Positions 1-8,400 of a stretch of DNA of 12,906 nt are shown here, piece by piece (position 1 is the stretch's first letter; each line of letters begins with the position of its first letter). The DNA comes from Flavobacteriales bacterium. Its GTDB lineage: Bacteria > Bacteroidota > Bacteroidia > Flavobacteriales > Flavobacteriaceae. The translations under genes were made by a program, and so were the position numbers. The stretch covers positions 1-12,906 of the forward strand of contig JALVKK010000139.1 in the NCBI GenBank assembly GCA_027033875.1. The letters are read 5' to 3'. Under the pieces are notes generated by a model. It did not search any database, had not been told where the DNA came from, and saw nothing but the letters and a program-made list of their open reading frames with translations.

Positions 1-22
1 ATCCTCACTCCTCATTTCCTCA
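1..22. repeat. short imperfect CCTCA tandem repeat at left edge
   Basis: Three units ending in CCTCA follow one another with a spacing of 7 to 8 bases, and the array runs off the left edge of the window. It is too short and too truncated to classify. It may be the tail of a longer array or plain low-complexity sequence. Confidence 0.3.
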
Positions 23-117
23 AATTGTATGCAGAATTATTATTTGAAGTAATATGTAATCATTAAAGCACAAAGCACTCTATGAAATTAAAATAAATCA
101 TCATTTCATCAATAATT

Positions 118-149
118 TTTGTAATTCTTTGATTTTCGGAGTAAGTTTG
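118..149 (+). promoter_or_regulatory. serS promoter, Bacteroidota type
   Basis: TTTG at 118-121 and TAAGTTTG at 142-149 are separated by 20 bases. This is an exact match to the Bacteroidota primary sigma consensus TTTG-N19-21-TAnnTTTG. The -7 box ends 34 bases before the serS ATG, leaving a short leader. I see nothing else recognisable in 1-117 except a direct duplication of AAAGCAC at 65-78. Confidence 0.75.
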
Positions 150-183
150 CAGTCTTAAAAAATCAATCAAATAAATCCCGATT

Positions 184-1455
184 ATGTTACAGATAAACCG
201 AATCAGAGCAGAAAGAGAAGCGATTATCGAAGCGATGAAAAAGCGCAATTTTGATGCAACTGAAATAATAGACAAAGCTATTGCTCTTGACGATTTGCGT
301 AAGAAAACGCAAACTGAAAATGATAATCTGCTTGCCGAAATGAACAAGTTCTCTAAGGAAATCGGACAACTTTATAAAAGCGGTGAGCCGCAAAAAGCGG
401 AGATTTTAAAGCAAAAAACCACGCAAATTAAGGAACAAATTAAACAATTATCAGAACAATTAGATAAAGCAAAAGCCGATTTACGGGAAGTATTGTATCA
501 AATACCGAATGTGCCGCATCCTAAGGTACCGTTTGGTAAAGATGAAGCCGACAACGAAGTGGTTTTTGAGCACGGTGATGTTTTAAATATGCCGGATGAT
601 GCCTTGCCACATTGGGAATTGGCAAAAAAGTATGATTTGATAGATTTTGAACTAGGGAATAAAATCACAGGTGCCGGTTTTCCGGTTTACAAAGGTACAG
701 GTGCCAAATTGCAACGGGCATTAATCAATTATTTTCTCGACAAAAACGATGCTGCCGGTTATCGTGAAATGCAGGTGCCTCATTTGATCAACGAAGCTTC
801 CGGTTACGGAACAGGACAATTACCCGACAAAGAAGGGCAAATGTATGTGGTAGAACGTGATAATTTATACTTGATACCGACAGCCGAAGTACCGGTTACC
901 AATTTGTACCGCGATGTGATGTTGAAAGCCTCTGATTTTCCTATTAAAAACACGGCTTATACGCCTTGTTTTCGTCGTGAAGCCGGTTCGTACGGTGCGC
1001 ACGTGCGAGGACTGAATCGATTGCACCAATTTGACAAGGTGGAGATTGTCCGCTTGGAACATCCTGATAAATCTTATGAAGCATTGAGCGAAATGGTCGA
1101 ACACGTCAAACGCATTTTGATAGAACTCGGTTTACCGTTCAGAATTGTTCGTCTCTGTGGTGGCGATTTAGGTTTTACTTCTGCTTTGACCTATGATTTT
1201 GAAGTATGGTCAGCTGCTCAAAAACGCTGGTTGGAAGTCAGCTCGGTTTCTAATTTTGAAAGTTTTCAAGCCAATCGTTTAAGACTACGCTTTAAAGATA
1301 CAGACGGCAAAAAACGTTTGGCGCATACGCTCAACGGTAGTTCGCTTGCCCTTCCGCGAGTGCTTGCTGCTTTGCTCGAAAACAATCAAACCGAAAACGG
1401 CATCAAAATACCGGAAGTTTTGCAAGATTTTATGGGCTTTGATTTGATAAATTGA
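184..1455 (+). CDS. serS: serine--tRNA ligase (SerRS)
   Basis: Cytosolic class II aminoacyl-tRNA synthetase that activates serine with ATP and charges tRNA-Ser (and tRNA-Sec where present). At 423 aa it has normal bacterial length. Residues 1-105 form the charged, helical N-terminal tRNA-binding arm, which is an antiparallel coiled coil in this family. The catalytic core follows: TAEVP at 233-237 (the serine-binding TxE loop), motif 2 beginning FRREAGSYG at 263, and motif 3 from HTLNGSSLALPR at 381 to about 401, with its arginine at 392. The segment SSVSNFESFQANR at 353-365 is typical of SerRS. The start MLQINRIR matches the usual family N-terminus, and no Shine-Dalgarno sequence is visible before it. 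It has its own promoter, is transcribed alone, and converges on the vanZ-like gene. No truncation or odd residue was seen. Confidence 0.97.
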   Translation: MLQINRIRAEREAIIEAMKKRNFDATEIIDKAIALDDLRKKTQTENDNLLAEMNKFSKEIGQLYKSGEPQKAEILKQKTTQIKEQIKQLSEQLDKAKADLREVLYQIPNVPHPKVPFGKDEADNEVVFEHGDVLNMPDDALPHWELAKKYDLIDFELGNKITGAGFPVYKGTGAKLQRALINYFLDKNDAAGYREMQVPHLINEASGYGTGQLPDKEGQMYVVERDNLYLIPTAEVPVTNLYRDVMLKASDFPIKNTAYTPCFRREAGSYGAHVRGLNRLHQFDKVEIVRLEHPDKSYEALSEMVEHVKRILIELGLPFRIVRLCGGDLGFTSALTYDFEVWSAAQKRWLEVSSVSNFESFQANRLRLRFKDTDGKKRLAHTLNGSSLALPRVLAALLENNQTENGIKIPEVLQDFMGFDLIN

Positions 1456-1550
1456 TAATTGTTTGACACTTCCGCATGCTGATTATAACCACATTAGGAA
1501 TGCTAACATTTGCTCAAAAAAGAATCGGTAGGCATAACTGAAAAAATATC

Positions 1551-1590
1551 AAATTGCTCAAAACGGATATGAGTGATTTGAGTAATATTT
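1551..1590. terminator. possible bidirectional terminator between serS and vanZ-like gene
   Basis: CTCAAA at 1557-1562 and TTTGAG at 1577-1582 can pair around a 14-base loop, and flanking AAAT/ATTT bases can extend the stem imperfectly. The location between convergent genes fits a shared terminator, but the stem is short and AT-rich. The rest of the 1456-1588 gap shows nothing recognisable. Confidence 0.25.
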
Positions 1591-1963
1591 ATCTGAAATA
1601 ATTTTGTAATTTTTGATAAAAAAACAATCCTGAAAAAGCGCCGATGGTATTTGCCAAAGCATCGAAAACATCTCCGGTGCGATTAGGCACATAGTATTCT
1701 TGCAACAATTCGATAATAATTCCCAACAAAACGGCTAGGCTGAACAATAATATTTTTTTAAGCCGTAATTTGGGACATGCCAAAATCCAAAACAGTGTTA
1801 GAAAGAAGTAGAGAAAAAAATGCACGATTTTGTCGGCATAGTGAAATGACGGTAAGTTCAGTCCTTTTAAGGGTGTTAAACTAACGGCAGTCAGCCACAA
1901 AGTATAGCCGACCGCCCATATTTTATATCTATGCTTTGATATTTTTCCGGTATGTTGCAGCAT
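1589..1963 (-). CDS. VanZ-like family integral membrane protein
   Basis: Small inner-membrane protein of 124 aa. Four hydrophobic segments are visible, at about residues 15-31, 46-63, 70-87 and 103-118. Family hallmarks are DKIVHFF at 44-50 with His48, IELLQ at 84-88 with Glu85 and Gln88, and a C-terminal signature with Arg95, Asp98, Asp101 and Asn105 (R-x2-D-x2-D-x3-N). VanZ itself gives low-level teicoplanin resistance by an unclear mechanism. Most family members have no known function, so resistance should not be inferred here. The ATG overlaps the end of gcvH by 35 bp in another frame. The only later candidate start is a TTG at codon 22, which would cut into the first membrane helix, so the overlapping ATG is preferred. 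It is probably translated from the gcvH mRNA. Confidence 0.85.
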   Translation of the reverse strand: MLQHTGKISKHRYKIWAVGYTLWLTAVSLTPLKGLNLPSFHYADKIVHFFLYFFLTLFWILACPKLRLKKILLFSLAVLLGIIIELLQEYYVPNRTGDVFDALANTIGAFSGLFFYQKLQNYFR

Positions 1964-2309
1964 CTAATAAATCGTTCATTTCTTCCGGATTAGTTATTTT
2001 GACTTTGATGATCCAGCCTTTACCGTACGGGTCTTTATTGATTAATTCCGGCTCGTCTTCCAGAGCTTCATTAAATTCCAACACTTCACCGCCAACCGGC
2101 ATAAACAAATCCGAAACCGTTTTGACGGCTTCAACGGTACCGAATACTTCTTCTCTGTCTAATTCTTCGCCTTCGGTATCGACTTCAACGTAAACAATAT
2201 CACCCAATTCTCTTTGAGCAAATTCCGAAATACCAATAGTAGCGGTATCACCGTCCAACAAAATCCATTCGTGATCTTTGGTATATTTCAAATTTTCGGG
2301 AAAATTCAT
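1929..2309 (-). CDS. gcvH: glycine cleavage system H protein, lipoyl carrier
   Basis: Cytosolic carrier of the glycine cleavage system. Its lipoyl-lysine arm shuttles the aminomethyl group from P-protein (GcvP) to T-protein (GcvT) and is reoxidised by L-protein. At 126 aa it is of full family length. The lipoylation motif [12 protein letters not shown] lies at residues 57-68, with Lys63 as the modified residue. The N-terminal KYTKDHEW and the C-terminal [12 protein letters not shown] are also typical. No gcvT or gcvP lies in the window, so this is a stand-alone copy. It follows sprA after 119 bp containing its own promoter, and its last 35 bp overlap the vanZ-like gene. H proteins also take part in lipoate relay in some bacteria. 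Whether that applies here is not visible. Confidence 0.96.
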   Translation of the reverse strand: MNFPENLKYTKDHEWILLDGDTATIGISEFAQRELGDIVYVEVDTEGEELDREEVFGTVEAVKTVSDLFMPVGGEVLEFNEALEDEPELINKDPYGKGWIIKVKITNPEEMNDLLDAATYRKNIKA

Positions 2310-2336
2310 TGTGTTATATTTTTATAATTTGATGAG

Positions 2337-2344
2337 CAAAAATA
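2337..2344 (-). promoter_or_regulatory. gcvH -7 promoter box
   Basis: On the minus strand this reads TATTTTTG, an exact TAnnTTTG, ending 27 bases before the gcvH ATG. No TTTG is present at the usual -33 spacing, where there is only an A/T run. This suggests that gcvH and the vanZ-like gene can be transcribed apart from sprA. Confidence 0.5.
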
Positions 2345-2359
2345 CTAATAATTCAACAT

Positions 2360-2400
2360 TAAAAAAATAATTTTTTATATAAAACGGATTAATTTTTTTA
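2360..2400 (-). terminator. possible AT-only hairpin after sprA
   Basis: TAAAAAAAT at 2360-2368 and ATTTTTTTA at 2392-2400 form a 9-bp perfect inverted repeat around a 23-base loop, 30 bases past the sprA stop. It could end the ruvA-sprA transcript, but runs of A and T form such pairs easily and there is no GC in the stem. Confidence 0.2.
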
Positions 2401-2429
2401 TTAAATAATGATTCCTTATTTTCTCAATA

Positions 2430-5400
2430 TTAATTGCCAAACGTATATTTAATAGTCAAACCACCACGTATATTGGTAAAAGGATATGATGTGGAAATAG
2501 CATATTCAGAGTAAGAATGATTATAAAATAAGATTGCCGAAAGGGCTTTGGTCAGGGCATAATCGGCACTAAATTTTAAATTATACATCGTTTGTCCGGC
2601 GGTTATTTGGTTATTATCATCGGACAGACTACGTAATATTGTGATATTGTTACGTATTGATGCGTCAATTTTTAAGATTAAATCGCTGGTAAATTCGATA
2701 CGTCTGCCGGCCAAACTCAGAGGCAAAGTTATATCTTTTAATCGGTAACCGAGACCAACTGTATATTCTTTGCCTGCTACTTCCGATAAGGTGTAGTTAT
2801 TTAGATTTAACGACATTGCACGGTCTTGTTTCATTGAAATATCCATTTTTAAGGAGTTTTGCATCTCCATATTGATTTTGATTAACGGATTGAATGCTTC
2901 GGTCAATGTGATATTATCCATTACATAAGGTGAATAATAATTTCCGGATATGTCTCTGGCATTCGGGTTTTCAAAAGTTTGTAAATTGTTTGTAAATTGA
3001 TTTATTGTATAGTCCGATTGATAACTATGTTCCAAACTCAAATTTTTAAAGATTTTTTTTAGCCATTTAACTTTGTTTAACCCGGATAATTTGATACGCC
3101 AATTTGGGACGGGGAATTGTTTAAAGGCTTTTAAGCCGAGATTTTCGGGTTTGCTATTTGCATATCCCGTAATAAAAGCATACATTAAAACTTCGGGTTG
3201 TAAAGGTCCGTAACCGTTAGGGTATCCCGAAGCAGGAACGGTTAAACCACGTTGCATTGCCAAACGACGTGCGATAATCAATCGATTGTTTAGCATACGT
3301 TCAAATGCGGGACTGTTTTTAAGCGAAATTTCTTCAAATGCTGTTTTGGCTAAAATTGTAGAAACGGAATAATTACCCATTGTTGTAGGAATCAACGGAT
3401 GGTAAGTATTGCCGACAGCGTTAAATTGTTCGCTCAAATTTTCCATATATGATTTTTGCCCTTTAAAACTTATCGACAGGTTTTTAACAGGTTTAATAGT
3501 TCCTTGATAACCTAAGTCTTCCGAAAAGGTTTTGATATAAGGATCGTTAAAGTCCGGATATTGCGAGAGCCAACCGCGTTTGGCAGCTTCGTAACGGATT
3601 TGATCATCATTCCAACCTAATGTAAATGGCAGACTAGGCTCTGTCGTTCCGAAAAAACCGACACTTTTGAGATAACCCGGCAACATCAAACCATTGTTGC
3701 GTTTGTAGGTAATTTTGAGACTTTGAAATCCAGTTAAGATACCGAGTAATGTGCCGAAGAATTTGTTTTGACCTGTTCCGGCAACTTCGGTTTTTTGCTT
3801 ATTGTCTGATATATTTTTACTATTATTATTGTTATCCTTGTTGTTTGATTTATTGTTTTTGTCTGATTTATCGCTTGTTTTTGCTTTATTTTTAGGACCG
3901 GCTTTCGGTTTGTTATTTTTTGAACGCTGTCGTCCTTTCCCCATTAATCTTTTCTGAAACTTGGTAATACCCAATTCACGATAAAGTTTTCGCATATCTA
4001 TATTGGCATTTACTTGGTGCGAATTGGAATTTTGAATAGTATTGCCCAAATCGTATCCGTTGATATCGGCTAATGCTTCCGAACTTTTTTGCCATTGAAA
4101 AGTTCCGTTATAAACATAAGTAAGGTTTAAAAAATTAAGAAGCGGTAATTTTTGCAAAGGTAAATTATAAGACAGATTTATATTTTGTGTGTGAGTCAAA
4201 GGTTTGCCGATGGCAAAATAATTGGTCCAAATACTATTGTTAAAATCCGTACTGCCATCGGGCAATAAATAATTTTTTACGGCTCTGTTGTGTGTTATTC
4301 CAAAAGAGGTTTGTATGGATTTTGTCGGATTGTAATTAAGAGTGTAGCCCCAGTCAAAGCTATAATCTCTGTTTTGCAAAGGCGGGATTGCCAGACCGTA
4401 ATCTTCGATTTCTCTAAAATGTAAGTTATTAAATCGTCTATTGATATTACTTGTAATTGTAATGTTTGACGGTACAATATTGAAATTAAAATCTTTGACA
4501 AATCGCAGGTGTTTTGATTTTAATTTTTTTGATTTTTTAAAAGGAGCAAATGACAATTCTTTAAAATTATAGGCATAGTTCATTCCCAAACGGGTTGTTT
4601 CGTCTTTATTAGATGCTATTTCATAATCCGAATGATAGACTTCGTTGTAAGCAAAATCAAAAGTAAAATTTTCTATATCGTAAAAATGTTTTTTGCTTTT
4701 CTTTTTACCGGTTTTGTTGTTTACCTGATTGTTAGTCGCTGTATTTTTATCGGTTTCGTTTGAGTAGCCTTTTTTTACGCCGGATAGAGTAATGCCGCGA
4801 TGTCTGGTATAGGCTTGCGCAACTTGTCTGATAGAATCGCGTTGTTTGGTATTGTTTGCAATATCCAGACGGTCTTGTACCGTAATATCACGCCAAATCG
4901 GGTCGTATTTGGGCGTGATAAATTCTTCGGAAACAGTATAATTTACCGGAAATGTGATGTTCCACTTTTTGGGCAACAATTTGCCCATATTGATGTTGGT
5001 GTTGAAGTTATACCTTTTGGTATCTTCCAAATTTCTTTGAAGCGGACCCTCTTCCAATCCGCCAAAGCCTTCCGTAGAAATGCCACCGGTAAATGAAATT
5101 GTGGCAAAATCGGCCAGATTGGCATCGATAGTAGCATTTGATGCCCAGCCTCCTTTATTTTTCATTTCGGACAATCGTAGTTCGTTAAACCAATATTCGC
5201 CGCAAATAGGTTGTCCGGCAGTATTGCGAACACCGACCATTATCACTTTGACATCACCAAAATTCGGATTTCCTTTCATACCTATAATCAAACGGTTAGG
5301 TTTGTCGGCAGCTGACGGATCTAATGTAGCTTCATCAAAATATACCGGAAGGGCGGTCGTATTAATCGTATGATTTTTGATCATTTCGAGTTTAATCTTG

Positions 5401-8400
5401 TTTAGCAACTCCAATTTTAAATCGATACGGTTTTCTAACGGCCAAATTTCTTCGGGGTCGGAAGTGCCGAATGGCGTAACTTTTAAGGGAATTTGTACTT
5501 CGTAAAAATTGTCGGTTAAATCGTTTCCGAAACGTATAAATCCTATCGCTTCATCATCTTGCAAATCGGGATTGGCATCGACACTTTCGGCGTGAATAAA
5601 CATTTCCAAACGTTTGAACTGTCGCATATCGACACTATTGTACTTATAGACGCCGCGGGCATCTTTGGGTTCCAGATGACAAACTTTTAAGGACAGAGAT
5701 TGTTCATTTTGACGTATTTGAGAATTTTGCTGATAGATTTCTTCCCGTTCGATCCCCGGAGGCAATACATAAGGTATAGGCTGACGGGCGGCATTGTCTT
5801 GAATGCTGACAGCAGCCGTTTCTACTGTTGTATTATCGTCAGTCGGGTCGGGGTCGGAAGGGTCCAAACTCAAACTGAATTTTTTCCAATCGGCACGTAC
5901 CAAATTTAAGGATGCAAAACGCAGAGTTATACGGTCTTCGGTAAAACCGTTAAGGTACATTCGCATAAATTTGATAGATCGAAAATCGGAGATGTTTCCT
6001 TGTTTACTTGTATATTCGTGAACGGGTATTTTAAATTGTATCCAGCGCGAAGTTTGTTGGTTACCGTTGGGTAGCGTTACGGAAGATTCTTTAACGTCAG
6101 CGACATAAGGGTCGTTAACCGTAAGACCGGGTTTGATGTCCAATGCGTATTCGTAATAACTTTCAATAGTATTCATTGATTGGTCGCGATCAATGTCTTC
6201 TACATCGGGAAAAGTATTATTACCGGTAGCGCCGTATGTGTTGTTATTGCCGTTAGTGTTGTTATTATACGTGTTGTTATAATTGTTGTTGGCTGCGTCA
6301 ATTGGCGTATTGCCTTCCGTACCGTTAAAATTTTTGTAGCGTTCTATAATATCTCCCGACACATCCAGATAGTTGATATAATCATCGGCAGCAGGGTCAT
6401 TTTGAAAACTATTTTGCAAGTTTGCCGGTAAACTGTTGAGATAATTGGCAAAAAAACTTTGCTCACGATCATCTGATAGACCGTCCAAACCAACATCCTG
6501 ATGTGGTCGTTCGTCGGCATCATTGGAAAAAGCATATACGATGGATTGGTGAGTCGGAACTCGTGCCAAGTTAGTAGTAACCGTATTGTCGTCCGTACCA
6601 TCTCCGGGCAGACCGTTTTCGTATTGTTTACGACCGTCAAATAAGATATCTTCGGACATATAACCCAAATCTATATACAATTTACCTCCGGCTGGCGGAT
6701 TTGGGTTGTTATAATACGGGTCCATTACCCAAATATCAATATATTCAACATTTGCCTGTTCAAAATCGTTGGTTTGTAGATAACGCATAATACCGCCCCA
6801 ACGTTGTTCGGGATGTAATAATTCGCCGGTATTGGGGTCTAAACCGGTATCAAAATTATAAGGTCCGCGTTCTTTCGGAAAAAAAGTCAGGTTTAAAGGG
6901 TGTACGACAGTAGGATAACCGGACGGAACATCTTGGTCAAAAATCTCGTTGATACTGATTTGTCGGACTTCTTCTTGTGATAAGTCGTCTTGTGTAATAT
7001 CAGTAGGCGGATTGGTATAGAATATAGGGTCAACGCTGTACCATGCCAGTTTGGCTCTGTTCTTGCCGGATTCTAAATTATCCAGTTGTTGCGATTCGGG
7101 AAAACGCGCCGGTACAGATGATAAATGCCACGCGTAATAGGAACGCAAATCGATAAAATTTTGTGAAGATTCAAAGTCTTCTATATAGGTAGTACTACGT
7201 CCGTTGACATCGGATACATCGGCTAATCCGGGAAACAGATATGCCGCTTCGGCTTTTACGGCAAAAGTACTTTCGGCATCGGATTTGACATTGGGCAACC
7301 GGTTGACCATACGAGTCAAAAAAGGTGCTTTGGTGGAAAATTGTCCGTTAAACCCGATTAATTTGTTGTTGAGCGGTTCTGATCCGTAATTGGCTTTCCA
7401 ACTCAGAGGTTTCTCTTTGAACGACATATATGTTGCCCCCAAACTGAAATCTTTATTAAATTTATGTTGAACATCTATGCCTGTAAAGACTTTGGTAGTC
7501 TGTTGAAAAATTGAGTTTTGTTCTACTGAGACTTGAATGGGAATATTGGCTTGCGAGATAGACGGATTGATAATATTTACTCGTCCGATTTGATAATTGA
7601 CGACGTAATCAATGCCTTCAACCAAGGTACGACCGCCTGCTGTAACCGTTACCGAACCACGCGGAATGTTGAAACCACCTATGGGAATACCGCCGCCACC
7701 GGCTGTTTTGTATTGACCTTTTAAGACGAATTTGTTTTTATTGGTAAATTGTTCAGCTTGGGTTTTTGACATTACGTATAGTTCTTTGTAAACATAATGT
7801 TTTTGATTTTCGTTCCAAGTATTGGGGTCATTGTAATCTTCGTTGCCTGTTTTGAGTTTTTCAAACAGGTATTTTCCGAAAGGTTCGGTCGATGTAAAAA
7901 TAACCCGTCCTTCGCGGGCATCGATAGTGATGCCGGGAACAAAATCAAAAAATCCGTCACCTTTGGGTTGCGGGTCGCCTTGAGCCGTGAGCCTGTCCAT
8001 ATTGAATACATTGAGTAATATACGTTGTTTGACATCATCGGGCAAAGGGACACCATTGATGGGAGAAATATAATTTAACGGGGTAGGATCGACATATAAA
8101 ATATTGAGCCTGAAATCATTAGGGTCAATATCAAAAGCGTTTAAGGCATAAATGTTTTTCATCATCAAATCCCAATCGGGTTCTTCTGTACTGACCATAT
8201 TGCTTTTTAGCAGCTTGACAATCAATGTTTGCGGATAAACAATCCCATTGTCTGAAAATTCACCGACGCGGTAAACCTGACCGTTGATGGTATATTCAAA
8301 AGCTACGGCTAATACTTCATCGGCATTGAGTTTTTGTTTTAAAGTGATATAACCCAGTTTGGGATGCAAAGTATATTGTGAGGAGTCGAGTTTGACGGTA

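Noticed and set aside
63..347. 94-aa minus-strand frame at the start of serS
   Set aside because: It is antisense to the serS promoter and the conserved SerRS N-terminus. Its hydrophobic look comes from complementing charged helix codons.
1589..1963. Glycopeptide resistance gene
   Set aside because: The family match is to VanZ-like membrane proteins in general. No other van genes are present and the likely host is Gram-negative.
1936..2193. 85-aa + strand frame over gcvH
   Set aside because: It is antisense to the lipoyl domain of gcvH, and no promoter was noted for it.
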